Numbered from the stretch's first letter, positions 14,288 through 24,138 are shown. The stretch: DNA of 52,632 nucleotides from Oscillospiraceae bacterium (GCA_015065205.1 SVQS01000001.1:1-52632); one strand, 5' to 3'. Made by a program: numbers and translations. Notes: generated by a model from the sequence alone, not told the origin.

Positions 14288-15595
14288 TTATTGCAAATAA
14301 TCCTTAATACGGTCGGGAACATACTCCTGCAATGTAAGTGAACAGGTAATACTCTCGCCATCACGTTCAGCGACAATTGTAATAACATCCCCCACCTTGC
14401 ATTCATCAAGCAATTCCCCGATGTCGGCTGTCGTTTCGATTTCGGTACCATTTAGGGAAACGATGCGGTCTTTGTTTTTGAGTTCTGTAGTATACTTGGA
14501 TTCAACCACATATACTCCAATCTCTTCAATGCCATAGAGATAATAATACTGTGCTAAATTTGCCTGCGTTATATCTAAGAGTGTCAAGCCGTGATCAGTC
14601 ACGCCGCGTACGTATCCGTACTGCATCAAATCAAGCTGAACGGGATAAGCCGAATCGATGGGAATGGCAAATGCAAGCCCCTCAACTCCGCTGGCAGAAT
14701 ACTTGGAGTTGACAATGCCAATGAGTTCCCCTGCGAGATTGAATAAACCGCCGCCGGAGTTGCCCGAATTGATGGCTGTATCTGTTTGAAGAAGTGTCAT
14801 CTTGCTACCGTCGCTCATAGTAATCTCACGCTCGGTGGCACTAATATATCCAACCGTTACGGTTCCCCCAAGTGTGCCGAGTGGATTACCAATGGCAACC
14901 ACTTGCTCTCCTGCGATCAAATCGGCACTGTGTCCTTGAGCGGCATAGGTAAGTTCTTCTTTGGCTGCAATTTTAAGGACAGCAAGATCGCTTGCTGCGT
15001 CACTTCCAACCAAAACCGCATCATATGTGTTGTTGTTGCGCAAAGTGACCTTAACAGAGGTTGCACCGTCTATAACGTGATGACAAGTGAGCACATATCC
15101 GTCAGCGGAAATAATAACGCCACTGCCCGATCCGGTTTGCGTTGTGGGACGCCCCAAAACCGATGTTCCCGTAATGAGAACATCGATAACAACTACCGAA
15201 TCCTGTACTTTGCTGACAACGCCGGAAATTGCGAAGGCATCTTCACCTGCAGAACCGTATATGGATGGGTCGGATTCGGGACGGGAAAGCACGGATTCGG
15301 GGTCTTCGCAAAGTACATCTTGGGTTGTTGTGATTTCTTCTTCGCTAAACAGATAGAATCCGGCAAGATACATAGCTCCTACCGAACCGCCAAAGCCTGC
15401 CGCAAAGGAAAGAACAACACACAAAAGGACACCCAAAAAGGATAGCCCTCGTTGGGAGCGGCGAGAACGGCGTTGTTGGCGACGTTGCTTGCGGAGTTGC
15501 CTTTTTGTAAGGGAATAATTGGGTGTTTGCCCCCCTTCTCTCGTATAATCAAAATAAGGATTTTCGAATTGTGAATTTTGATCATTCATATTCAT
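14288..15595 (-). CDS. htrA: HtrA/DegP-like S1C serine protease, membrane-anchored
   Basis: This 435-residue protein has an Arg/Gln-rich cytosolic start, one membrane helix (about 51-72), a trypsin-like domain outside the membrane and a C-terminal PDZ domain (about 325-425). The catalytic triad is visible: H173 (VLTCHHVI), D203 (ASDLAVLKI) and S280 (TAINSGNSGGGLF). HtrA degrades or refolds damaged exported proteins. ATG 15595 has AAGGAGG five bases upstream; ATG 15589 is an alternative. It is the first gene of the operon with the two-component system, a layout that recalls Bacillus htrA regulation by CssRS, where misfolded secreted proteins induce the protease. Confidence 0.94.
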   Translation of the reverse strand: MNMNDQNSQFENPYFDYTREGGQTPNYSLTKRQLRKQRRQQRRSRRSQRGLSFLGVLLCVVLSFAAGFGGSVGAMYLAGFYLFSEEEITTTQDVLCEDPESVLSRPESDPSIYGSAGEDAFAISGVVSKVQDSVVVIDVLITGTSVLGRPTTQTGSGSGVIISADGYVLTCHHVIDGATSVKVTLRNNNTYDAVLVGSDAASDLAVLKIAAKEELTYAAQGHSADLIAGEQVVAIGNPLGTLGGTVTVGYISATEREITMSDGSKMTLLQTDTAINSGNSGGGLFNLAGELIGIVNSKYSASGVEGLAFAIPIDSAYPVQLDLMQYGYVRGVTDHGLTLLDITQANLAQYYYLYGIEEIGVYVVESKYTTELKNKDRIVSLNGTEIETTADIGELLDECKVGDVITIVAERDGESITCSLTLQEYVPDRIKDYLQ

Positions 15596-15705
15596 TAGTA
15601 CCTCCTTGTGTTTTAACCGTTTGGTTTTCTATCGCCATTTTAACGCCCAAATGTGATAAACACTTGACGAAGCAAGAAAAAAACATTGAAAAATGAGCGG
15701 ATATC

Positions 15706-15734
15706 TTGCTTTTTAAGTAATGTTTTGCTATAAT
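15706..15734 (+). promoter_or_regulatory. Promoter of queG-addB-addA
   Basis: TTGCTT (15706-15711), 17-bp spacer, TATAAT (15729-15734) with TGC before it. It lies about 50 bp upstream of the queG ATG and faces the htrA promoter. Confidence 0.75.
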
Positions 15735-15752
15735 AGTAGTGATATTAATTAT

Positions 15753-15761
15753 ATTATAGCA
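15753..15761 (-). promoter_or_regulatory. Probable extended -10 promoter of the htrA operon
   Basis: On the minus strand TGCTATAAT (15761-15753) is an extended -10 with no clear -35. Together with the plus-strand -10 it forms a 10-bp inverted repeat (TGCTATAATA...TATTATAGCA, 15726-15735 and 15752-15761), so the two promoters point at each other across ~18 bp. The leader to htrA would be ~150 nt. Confidence 0.5.
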
Positions 15762-15784
15762 CAAAATGTCGGAAAGAAAAAGAG

Positions 15785-16615
15785 ATGTTTGAAATTTTAT
15801 TAAATTTTTTACAAAAAAAGAATATCGACCTTGTGGGGGTTCTGCCGCTGTCTGATTGTAACGTGACGCGCCCCTATCTTTTGGAGCGCGTAAATATTTC
15901 AAGCGGCACTGTTTTTATGATGGCGATTCCCTATCGCACTCCTGCCTGCGATGACCCCAAACGATCGATCTCGGCTTATGCCGTCTCTCGTGATTACCAT
16001 CTCTTTTTTGCAAAGCTTTTTGATGAGTTGCTCCCCTATTTGGCAGAAAAATTCCCAAACAATCGTTTTGCTGCATTCGCCGACCACTCCCCTATTAGCG
16101 AGTTACACGCCGCCGTCCATGCAGGACTTGGCGTAATTGGCAAAAACGGATTGCTTTTGACCCCAAAATACGGTTCTTACGTCTTTTTGGGCGAGGTCAT
16201 TACCGATTTTGAAATCCCCTGCCGCGCACACGAGGTCAATTTCTGCGAGGATTGCGGTGCGTGCAAGAATGCTTGTCCCACAGCCTTGGCAGAAAAAAAT
16301 CTTTGCCTTTCCGCACTTTCGCAAAAGAAAGGCAAGCTAACCGAGGAGGAAGAGCGTATTCTTCTTTCGTCCAATACCGTTTGGGGATGTGACAGATGTC
16401 AGGAGTGCTGTCCCTACAATCATCGCGCTATGGCGACAGGTACGATTTATTCGCCCATTCCATTCTTTTATGAAAAACCGATTTCCTCACCCACCACGGA
16501 AGAAATTAAAAATATGTCGGACAAGGACTTTTCGGAACGTGCCTATTCCTGGCGCGGTCGTGAGACGATTTTGAGAAATTTGCGAATATGCGAGAAAGGA
16601 GACACACAATGCTGA
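15785..16615 (+). CDS. queG: Epoxyqueuosine reductase-like protein (QueG family), short form
   Basis: This 276-residue cytosolic cobalamin- and Fe-S-dependent reductase family performs the last step of queuosine synthesis in tRNA. Conserved parts include YAVSRDYH (68-75), HAGLGVIGKNGLLLTPKYGS (117-136), and two ferredoxin motifs: CEDCGACKNACP (about 155-166) and CDRCQECCP (about 203-211), giving two [4Fe-4S] clusters. It is ~100 residues shorter than E. coli QueG because the C-terminal HEAT-like part is missing; short forms are common in Clostridia. No queuosine genes are nearby. It overlaps addB by seven bases, so it is co-transcribed with the repair nuclease. Confidence 0.85.
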   Translation: MFEILLNFLQKKNIDLVGVLPLSDCNVTRPYLLERVNISSGTVFMMAIPYRTPACDDPKRSISAYAVSRDYHLFFAKLFDELLPYLAEKFPNNRFAAFADHSPISELHAAVHAGLGVIGKNGLLLTPKYGSYVFLGEVITDFEIPCRAHEVNFCEDCGACKNACPTALAEKNLCLSALSQKKGKLTEEEERILLSSNTVWGCDRCQECCPYNHRAMATGTIYSPIPFFYEKPISSPTTEEIKNMSDKDFSERAYSWRGRETILRNLRICEKGDTQC

Positions 16616-19600
16616 AATTGATTTGCGGCCTTTCGGGTTCAGGCAAAACCGAGCAGATTAAAAAATGTATAGAAGCTGATGTTCGTGCAGGTGTGCGTTC
16701 CTTTTTGCTCATTCCCGAACAACAGGCATACATCAGCGAACGCGATTTAGCAGAAAAGCTCCCCAAAAATGCAGGATCGTTTTTTGAGGTCGTCAGTTTT
16801 TCGGGGCTTGCCGAAAAGGTCTTTTGCAAATACGGCGGTGTTACGGTTGAATCGGTCAGCGGTGCGGTATCCTCACTTTTGATGTGGCATACGCTCTCCA
16901 CCCTTTCCCCACTTTTGGAACAATACGGTAAAAGTGCCGAGGGAGATCTGACACTGACAAATCTGATGCTCTCGACAGTGGCAGAAATGCGTGCGGGTGG
17001 CGTGAGTGCACAAGCATTGGAAGATGCCGCCGCAAAAATGGAAGCAGGATCGGCTTTGCAAAAAAAGCTTTCGGATCTTGCGCTTATCGATGCCGCTTAT
17101 CACGCAAAAATTGAGGAGTGCTTTGGCACTGACCCCTCGGACAAGCTTTTGCGCCTTTCCGCTCTCTTGCAAAAACATAATTATTTTGAAAATTGCAATG
17201 TCTATATTGATTCCTTTACCAGCTTTACCGTGCCCGAATACGCGGTTCTGTTGCAAATTTTGAAGCAGGCAAATACTGTGATTGTTTCGCTTTGCACCGA
17301 CAGTGCAAACTCAAAACTGCCCCATTTTCTGTCGGTGAGTGATACTGCAAAACAGCTCTCGCACCTTGCCGACCGCGCTGACGTGACGGTTGAACATGTT
17401 ACACTTACGACAAAAAAAGAAAAGTCCTCTGCACTTTCTCTTGTTGAGGCAAATATTTGGCAATTTTCGGCAAGTCAGGTGCCCCTGGCCAATGATAATT
17501 CGGTGCGTTTGAGCGTTGCCTCCAACATCTATGATGAAGCCGAGGTCGCCGCCCTGCAGATTTGCGAATTGGTTGAGAACGGTATGCGTTACGGCGAGGT
17601 TGCCGTGGTGGTACGTGATCTGGATGCCTATCGCGGCATTCTTGATGCCGCACTCGAGAGACACAGTATTCCATATTTCTTCTCGGAAAGAACCGACCTT
17701 GCATCAAAACCGATCTTTCGTCTTATTCTTTCTGCGCTTCGCGCTGTGAGCCGCAATTACCGTCAAAGCGATATTATCACGTTGCTCAAAACAGGGCTTT
17801 GCGGAACGGAGTTGCGCGACTCTGCTATGTTTGAAGAATACGTAGAGACTTGGCACATTGGCGGCCGCCGCTTTTTGGACAACGTTTGGAGCATGAACCC
17901 CGATGGACTCACCACCGAACGCTCTCCTCGCGCTGACGAAATTTTGGATGCAGCAAATCGCGTTCGCCGTCAGTTGATGACACCGCTTTCCCGCCTTTCT
18001 GCATCTCTGCGTGCCTCTCGCCGACTGGAAGACCGTTGTCGCGCGCTTTACGACTATCTTTGCGAGATTGAACTGCCCTCTGTGCTGGCTTCTCGCGCAA
18101 AAGAAGAATTAGCACTCGGTCAGGTACGTGAAGCCGGTGAGAGCTTGCGTTTGTATTCTACCTTGCTGGATACCTTAACTACACTTTGCAGACTGCTCCC
18201 TGATTACGAGCTCTCGATTGAAGATTTTATTGCATCTTTGACTTTGGTATTCAGTAACGCTGACCTCGGCTCTGTTCCCACCACGCAAGACTGCGTTGTT
18301 ATCGGCTCTGCCGACACCTTACGTGTGGAAAACGTGCGCGCGTCTATTCTTTTGGGACTGTGCGAGGGAGAATTTCCCCGTGCGGTGAGTGATGATAGCA
18401 TTTTAACCGAGGCTGATAAGGAAACACTTGAAGAATACGGTGTCGTTTTGCAATCCCGCGAGCGTATGCGTTCCTCCGAGGAGTTATTTTACGTTTATCG
18501 CGCAATGAGCAAGCCGACCGAGTTTCTTTCTCTCTTTACACACGCAAAACAGACCGACGGTTCTGCTCGAACTCCATCCTTGGCATTCAATCGCGTGGCA
18601 TTTTTGCTTAACAAAAAGCCCGAAACAATTGATTTTGCCGAAATCCGACGCGCACGCGCGCTTCCCTCTGACGAGGAATTGACAAAAGATCTGCGAGCAC
18701 CTGCCGCCGAAGAACACGTGGCTTTGCGCCTCTCGCAATCCAAAATTCAAGCCTTTGTGCTTTGTCCTTACCGCTATTTTAGCACTTATTCTTTGAAATT
18801 GAGAGAAAGAAAAGACTCTCAACCCAATTATGCCGATGACGGCACATTTTTGCACTATGTATTTGAGCATTTTTTGCGTGCATCGCTTGGCGACGATGGC
18901 AAATTGGTACTTCCCTCACCCGAGGACGTCGAGCCCCTTGCCCACCGCATCATTGCCGACTATATTGGTGAAGTTTGCCCTTTCCCTGCCGAAAGCATGG
19001 ACAATCGCTTGCTTCACATTTATGCGCGTCTGCGCCGATTGGCACTGAAGATGTTACACGAAATTCTCGGAGAGATCCGCACGGGTCTCTTTGTTCCGAC
19101 CTACTTTGAAAAAGGCATTGGCACACGCGACGAGGGTAGCTTGCCCCCTGTGCGTTTGACACTTACAAACGGAAGCTCTGTTCTGCTCAGCGGTAAAATT
19201 GACCGCGTGGATATTTACGAATGTGATGAAAAGCTCTATTTCCGCGTTGTGGACTACAAGAGCGGAAAGCATACCTTCTCGCTTGATGAGGTACGCTCGG
19301 GAATGGATATTCAGCTCATTCTTTACCTGTTTGCACTCAAAGGCGCGATGCCAAATGCCACACCGGCAGGTGCGCAATATCTTTTTGCTTCTACCGAAAA
19401 GGGAGTGACCGAAATCAAGCGAAGCGGTCTGCTTCTTGATGATGAGGCTGTCTCTGCCGCCCTAAACGGAGAAAGCGAATCTGTTTACTCCAAGGGGCTG
19501 ACAAAGCAAACGATGGAAGAAATGCAACAGCTGCAAAATGAAATGCAGGATGCTGTTCTCTCGGTAGCCGAGCGTATTCTTGCAGGAGAGGCACAAAAAA

Positions 19601-19668
19601 CCCCTTCCGAAAAGGCCTGTGCCTTTTGCCCCGTTCGCGCGGACTGCAACCGCGCATATCACCGCTGA
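16609..19668 (+). CDS. addB: ATP-dependent helicase/deoxyribonuclease subunit B
   Basis: This 1019-residue subunit of AddAB processes double-strand breaks for RecA loading. The ATG at 16609 (GAAAGGAG upstream) overlaps queG. A Walker A motif GLSGSGKT is at 7-14, retained in AddB although it is not a helicase motor. The C-terminal nuclease has GKIDRVD and VVDYKSGKH followed by QLILYL. Four cysteines, C719 (VLCPYRYF) and C1004, C1007, C1013 (CAFCPVRADC), build the iron-sulphur staple of the nuclease domain. addA follows 14 bp later. In Firmicutes AddB scans for the Chi sequence. The family call is firm, though overall similarity to Bacillus AddB looks moderate. Confidence 0.93.
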   Translation: MLKLICGLSGSGKTEQIKKCIEADVRAGVRSFLLIPEQQAYISERDLAEKLPKNAGSFFEVVSFSGLAEKVFCKYGGVTVESVSGAVSSLLMWHTLSTLSPLLEQYGKSAEGDLTLTNLMLSTVAEMRAGGVSAQALEDAAAKMEAGSALQKKLSDLALIDAAYHAKIEECFGTDPSDKLLRLSALLQKHNYFENCNVYIDSFTSFTVPEYAVLLQILKQANTVIVSLCTDSANSKLPHFLSVSDTAKQLSHLADRADVTVEHVTLTTKKEKSSALSLVEANIWQFSASQVPLANDNSVRLSVASNIYDEAEVAALQICELVENGMRYGEVAVVVRDLDAYRGILDAALERHSIPYFFSERTDLASKPIFRLILSALRAVSRNYRQSDIITLLKTGLCGTELRDSAMFEEYVETWHIGGRRFLDNVWSMNPDGLTTERSPRADEILDAANRVRRQLMTPLSRLSASLRASRRLEDRCRALYDYLCEIELPSVLASRAKEELALGQVREAGESLRLYSTLLDTLTTLCRLLPDYELSIEDFIASLTLVFSNADLGSVPTTQDCVVIGSADTLRVENVRASILLGLCEGEFPRAVSDDSILTEADKETLEEYGVVLQSRERMRSSEELFYVYRAMSKPTEFLSLFTHAKQTDGSARTPSLAFNRVAFLLNKKPETIDFAEIRRARALPSDEELTKDLRAPAAEEHVALRLSQSKIQAFVLCPYRYFSTYSLKLRERKDSQPNYADDGTFLHYVFEHFLRASLGDDGKLVLPSPEDVEPLAHRIIADYIGEVCPFPAESMDNRLLHIYARLRRLALKMLHEILGEIRTGLFVPTYFEKGIGTRDEGSLPPVRLTLTNGSSVLLSGKIDRVDIYECDEKLYFRVVDYKSGKHTFSLDEVRSGMDIQLILYLFALKGAMPNATPAGAQYLFASTEKGVTEIKRSGLLLDDEAVSAALNGESESVYSKGLTKQTMEEMQQLQNEMQDAVLSVAERILAGEAQKTPSEKACAFCPVRADCNRAYHR

Positions 19669-19682
19669 AAGGAGTTGATCTG

Positions 19683-22600
19683 ATGGGTAGAACCTGGACC
19701 CCCTCGCAAGAGGCCGCTATGCAAATTGACGGCAAAACCTTATTGGTATCTGCCGCCGCAGGCTCGGGTAAAACAAGTGTTTTGACCGAGCGTATCATTC
19801 GCAAACTGACTGATACCAAACACCCTGCCGATCTCTCCCGTATGCTGATCGTTACATTTACGCGTGCCGCCGCCGCCGAGCTCAAGGGCAGAATTGCAAA
19901 AGCCTTGACCGATGCGATGGCAATCGACCCCGAAAATACACATCTTTCGCGTCAGCTCTTTCTTCTTGGCAGTGCACAAATTTCCACCATCGATGCTTTC
20001 TTCCAAAAAGCAGTGCGTGCAAATTTTGAGCGTCTTTCACTCCCTGCTTCCTTCCGCATGGCGGATGAAGCCGAGGTGCTCCCCATTGCCGCCGAAATTA
20101 TGGATGGACTCTTGGAAGAATACTATGATCGGTATGCTCAAAGCACCACACAGGACTCTCCCTTTGCAAAGCTCACAAACAACCCCTTTGCCGAAACGCT
20201 TGACCACTTAATGTCAGGGCGCAGTGACGGCAAGCTTGGCGTTGTTTTGCGCGAGTTCCTCGCCCGTTTTTCGGCTGAGCCCGAGGGTGTTGGCGTTCTG
20301 GGACGATTTGCGAAGGAACTCAACGAGGCGGCAGATGCTGAATATTTCACTACCTCTTACGGCTCTGTTGTACGCAATTATCTGTCGGATCTATTTGAGG
20401 GATACATCTCTTTCTTGCAAAAAACTGAAGCACATCTTGAAGCCACTCCAGATATGTGTGCAAAATTTGCAGGTATTGTCGGCTCGGATCTTTCCTACTG
20501 CCTTGCAATGAAAAATGCCCTCGATGCAGGTGTTTATACGCGCGCACGAGAGGTGGCTTACACCTTTATCAGCGGTCGTTTTCCCACTTCAAAAGAAAAA
20601 ACGCGGGAAATTATCGCGTATCAGGAGTGGCGTAACAAATTCAAAAATGATATTACCAAACGCGTGCAGGAAGCGCTGAAATATCCTGCCGAGGTCATTT
20701 CGGAGCAAATGCGCCGTACCGCTCTGCCTGCCGAAATACTTTGGCGTTTTTATAGCGAATACACCGCTCGCTTGCTTGGAGAAAAGCTGGAGCGCGGATT
20801 GCTTGAATTTGATGACGTTCGCGCAATGCTTTACCGACTCCTCACCGATGAAAACGGCAATCCCACTCCCTTTGCCGAGGAGCTTTCCGCCTCTTATGAT
20901 GCCGTTTACATTGACGAGTATCAGGACGTGGACTATTTGCAAGACCGCATTTTCTCTCTTATTGGCAAGAACCGCCGATTTATGGTTGGCGACATTAAAC
21001 AAAGTATTTACGGCTTTCGTGGCAGTGAACCCTCGATTTTTGCAGGATACAGACGCGAAATGCCGCTCCATACAGCTCCCGAAGCCAAAAAAGCCGACGG
21101 TGTTTGCGTATTTATGTCGGATAACTTCCGTTGCGACAAGCCTGTCATTGACTTTGCAAACAAGGTTTGCTCTTTCCTTTTTTCTGCTTGTGAAAGCACC
21201 GTGGGGTACCGCCCGCAGGATGACCTTGTATGTTCAAAATCAACCGATGAAATCACCACTCCCGACCATCCCGTGCCTGTAACGCTTGCAGTATTTGATG
21301 CTCCGCCGCGCAAAAAGGCACGCACAGAGGACGAGGACGACGCCGAAGATGTGCGCGAGGAAGCCGTTTGGGTAGCCGCTGAGATTTCTCGTCTGCTACG
21401 TAAGGAAAAGCTTGATAACGGCTCACCGATTCGTCCATCGGATATTGCTATTTTGGTTCGAAACAAAAATCACGGCGCAACCTATACGGACGAGCTTGCA
21501 AAATTGGGTATTCCCGTGCTCTCCCCCACTTCTTCGGATATAACGCAAGACCCTCTGCTTTATGATATGCTCAATCTGCTCAAAAGTGTGGACAACCCGT
21601 GGCGCGATTTGCCACTCTCCGAGTTCTTGCTTTCCACACTTGGTGGATTTGACTTAGAGGAGCTCTGTGAGGTTCGCGCATCTTCCGAATCTTCAACCGC
21701 ACTTTATGACGGTCTTTTAACTGTGGCAGAAGATGAAAATCATCCTCTCTTTACCAAATGCGCCGCTATGATTCATTGGCTTGACGGGATGCGCCGTTTG
21801 GCTGATACGCAATCTGCTGACCGATTTTTGCGCCTGCTCTATCAAGATGACCGCGTGGCACATCTTTCGGATAAGCCCATACTGCTCTATCTTTACGAGC
21901 AAGCGCGCATCTATCAGAAAACCGCATTTTGCGGCCTTTACGGATTTCTCTCTCACTTCGCAAAGCTACTCGAGGGCGACAATCTCTCTGCCGAGGGCTT
22001 TGGTGCGGCAGAGGATGCCGTAACCGTGATGACGGTTCACCACTCCAAGGGGCTTGAATTCCCTGTTGTCTTCCTGTCTTCTACGGGCTCTCCCTTTAAC
22101 AAGGATGACATTAAGAAAAACCTACTTTATCACCGCGAGGTCGGCATTGCCTGCCGTCTTTATGACAAGGACACAGGCAACCTTGAGGACACCGCTCTGC
22201 GCGCCGCTCTTTGTCTGAAAGTAGATGAAGAACAGGTGGAAGAATCTATCCGCACACTCTATGTCGCACTTACCCGCGCACGTGAACGAATGTATGTCGG
22301 CGGTACGCTTTCGGGCAAATGGGAAACGGCTATGACAAATGCTTCTCTCATTCGTCGCGGCAATCGCGCATCCATTCTCGGCGCTTCCAATATGCTTTCC
22401 TGGATTCTGGCGGCACTCTATGAGGGTGGTTCCCTTTCCGATGACCTATCCTTGACGGTAGTGCATCCCTTCTTGGGGGATGTGGAACGTGGAGTCCCCT
22501 TATCTGTCGGCACGACTGTATCTGATGGTGAGGATAATTTCTCACCCGTTGCCGAACGTTATGCAGCAATTTATCGCGCAAAAGAGGAAATGCAATATCC

Positions 22601-23321
22601 CTACGCATTCTTGCAGGGACTTCCCACAAAGGTGGCGGCATCCAAGTTGAATGCTAATCTGTTGGATACGCTTCGCAACGAAGAAGATGAAGAAGAGGCA
22701 CTCGCGGCGCAAATTGAGCTTTTGCAAAGTGCAACACAGCCGTTTGACAGCCTTTTGCAAGCACAACAAAAGCCAAGTGCCACCGAGGTTGGTAGTGCTG
22801 TACACGCGTTTTTGCAATTCTGTGACTATGAACGGCTGATGGCAACATCACCCGAGAAAGAAGCAGAGCGTTTGGTCGCAGACGGCTTTATGAGCCGCCG
22901 CGCGGCAGATATTCTGCACTTTAGACAGCTCGAAGTCTTTTGCAAGAGTGATTTGATGGCACTGATTCAATCCGCCACAAAGGTAGAGCGCGAGTTGAAA
23001 TTTGGAATTCTCTCACCGATGCGAACACTTACGCAAAATGAAGCATTGGCAGAACAACTTGGCGAGGAATCCTTGTTTGTGCAAGGCTCGATAGACCTGC
23101 TTTTGACAATGCCCGACGGACGCCTGATTTTGGTAGACTACAAGACCGACCGCATCAGTGATGCGGAACGTGCCAATCCCGCTCTCCTTGCAAAACGCTT
23201 GACAGAGGCTCACGGGCATCAGCTATCGTGTTATGCCGAGGCTGTACGTGACCTTCTTGGTCGTGCACCTGACGAGATGCGTATCTATTCCCTGCCTTTA
23301 GGGGCAAGTGTGCAAATATAA
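19683..23321 (+). CDS. addA: ATP-dependent helicase/nuclease subunit A
   Basis: This 1212-residue UvrD-like helicase with C-terminal RecB-type nuclease is the motor of AddAB. ATG 19683 has AAAGGAG and gives the family-typical start MGRTWTPSQEAAM. Walker A AAAGSGKT is at 24-31, motif II IDEYQD ending at D415, motif III GDIKQSIYGFRG, and later motifs VMTVHHSKGLEFPVVF and VALTRARERM. The nuclease carries GSIDLL and VDYKTD (D1152-D1156). It is co-transcribed with addB. A convergent terminator follows directly after the stop. It is of usual length for AddA. Confidence 0.96.
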   Translation: MGRTWTPSQEAAMQIDGKTLLVSAAAGSGKTSVLTERIIRKLTDTKHPADLSRMLIVTFTRAAAAELKGRIAKALTDAMAIDPENTHLSRQLFLLGSAQISTIDAFFQKAVRANFERLSLPASFRMADEAEVLPIAAEIMDGLLEEYYDRYAQSTTQDSPFAKLTNNPFAETLDHLMSGRSDGKLGVVLREFLARFSAEPEGVGVLGRFAKELNEAADAEYFTTSYGSVVRNYLSDLFEGYISFLQKTEAHLEATPDMCAKFAGIVGSDLSYCLAMKNALDAGVYTRAREVAYTFISGRFPTSKEKTREIIAYQEWRNKFKNDITKRVQEALKYPAEVISEQMRRTALPAEILWRFYSEYTARLLGEKLERGLLEFDDVRAMLYRLLTDENGNPTPFAEELSASYDAVYIDEYQDVDYLQDRIFSLIGKNRRFMVGDIKQSIYGFRGSEPSIFAGYRREMPLHTAPEAKKADGVCVFMSDNFRCDKPVIDFANKVCSFLFSACESTVGYRPQDDLVCSKSTDEITTPDHPVPVTLAVFDAPPRKKARTEDEDDAEDVREEAVWVAAEISRLLRKEKLDNGSPIRPSDIAILVRNKNHGATYTDELAKLGIPVLSPTSSDITQDPLLYDMLNLLKSVDNPWRDLPLSEFLLSTLGGFDLEELCEVRASSESSTALYDGLLTVAEDENHPLFTKCAAMIHWLDGMRRLADTQSADRFLRLLYQDDRVAHLSDKPILLYLYEQARIYQKTAFCGLYGFLSHFAKLLEGDNLSAEGFGAAEDAVTVMTVHHSKGLEFPVVFLSSTGSPFNKDDIKKNLLYHREVGIACRLYDKDTGNLEDTALRAALCLKVDEEQVEESIRTLYVALTRARERMYVGGTLSGKWETAMTNASLIRRGNRASILGASNMLSWILAALYEGGSLSDDLSLTVVHPFLGDVERGVPLSVGTTVSDGEDNFSPVAERYAAIYRAKEEMQYPYAFLQGLPTKVAASKLNANLLDTLRNEEDEEEALAAQIELLQSATQPFDSLLQAQQKPSATEVGSAVHAFLQFCDYERLMATSPEKEAERLVADGFMSRRAADILHFRQLEVFCKSDLMALIQSATKVERELKFGILSPMRTLTQNEALAEQLGEESLFVQGSIDLLLTMPDGRLILVDYKTDRISDAERANPALLAKRLTEAHGHQLSCYAEAVRDLLGRAPDEMRIYSLPLGASVQI

Positions 23322-23325
23322 TATA

Positions 23326-23366
23326 AAAATGAGCAAGAACGAAAAATCTTTGTTCTTGCTCATTTT
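23326..23366. terminator. Bidirectional terminator between addA and the LRR lipoprotein gene
   Basis: AAAATGAGCAAGAAC (23326-23340) pairs with GTTCTTGCTCATTTT (23352-23366), flanked by T-rich tracts on both strands. It serves the convergent addA and minus-strand lipoprotein genes. Confidence 0.9.
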
Positions 23367-23367
23367 A

Positions 23368-24027
23368 TTATTTTTGCTTTGTTGCATATCCGTAGCTTTG
23401 TGCGTATTCCTCGGCATAGGAGCCTTGTTGACACAGAAAAGTAAGCTTGGCGTTGCAGTTTTCAAACGCACCGTACTCGATTTTGGAAATGCTTACAGGA
23501 ACCTCTACCTCACACAAGGCTATACAGCCACGGAAAGCGAACCAACCGATGCTCTTAAGGCTTTTTGGGAAAATAACCTTTTCTAAGGTCAGATTGTTCT
23601 CAAATGCGGTATCGGCAATGTGTGTTACAGGACAACCTCCGATTTCATCAGGGACCGAGACGACCTTCTCATTTCCAACATAGGCAACAATAATGATTTT
23701 GCCATCCTTTGTGGTATACTGAAAATCAGACGGCGGTGCGGCCTCGGGAACACCCAAGGCGATCTCCAACTCCTCGATGCGTGATTCATATTCCACGCGT
23801 GCGGATGCGTGTGCATCTTTGAGGGAAAGAATCTCTTTTTGTAATTCCACCACAAGAGTTTGATAATACTCGGCTCTTGCCTCGGCAGCATCGAGGGCGA
23901 TTTTGTCAAGGGGATTGGATGTATCGGTGGGTGTGGTGGGCACTTGGGGCTCTTCTTCCCCATTCCCATTTGCGCATCCGCAAAAAAGCAAACACAAGAG
24001 CAAGCAAGCAACAATCAGTTTTTTCAT
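23368..24027 (-). CDS. Lipoprotein with coiled coil and BspA-type leucine-rich repeats
   Basis: This 219-residue exported lipoprotein starts at ATG 24027 (AAAGGAG upstream; ATG 24063 lacks one). The signal peptide ends in a lipobox at LFCGC (about Cys18). A Pro/Thr linker is followed by a predicted coiled coil (about 45-90, AEARAEYYQTLVVELQKEI...) and then two to three LRR_5 units: PVTHIADTAFENNLTLEKVIFP, KSLKSIGWFAFRGC, SKIEYGAFENC. It ends with the tyrosine-rich cap YAEEYAQSYGY typical of such proteins. LRR_5 proteins of gut Firmicutes are surface adhesion or binding modules; the ligand is unknown. Confidence 0.85.
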   Translation of the reverse strand: MKKLIVACLLLCLLFCGCANGNGEEEPQVPTTPTDTSNPLDKIALDAAEARAEYYQTLVVELQKEILSLKDAHASARVEYESRIEELEIALGVPEAAPPSDFQYTTKDGKIIIVAYVGNEKVVSVPDEIGGCPVTHIADTAFENNLTLEKVIFPKSLKSIGWFAFRGCIALCEVEVPVSISKIEYGAFENCNAKLTFLCQQGSYAEEYAQSYGYATKQK

Positions 24028-24138
24028 AATCCTTCTCCTTTGATGTAGGGTTGTCCTCATCATATCACATATTGCGTGTCGAATCCAAGTGAAATAGGAG
24101 ACCTTAAAAAAATAATGTGCAAAAAAAGAAAAAAACCC

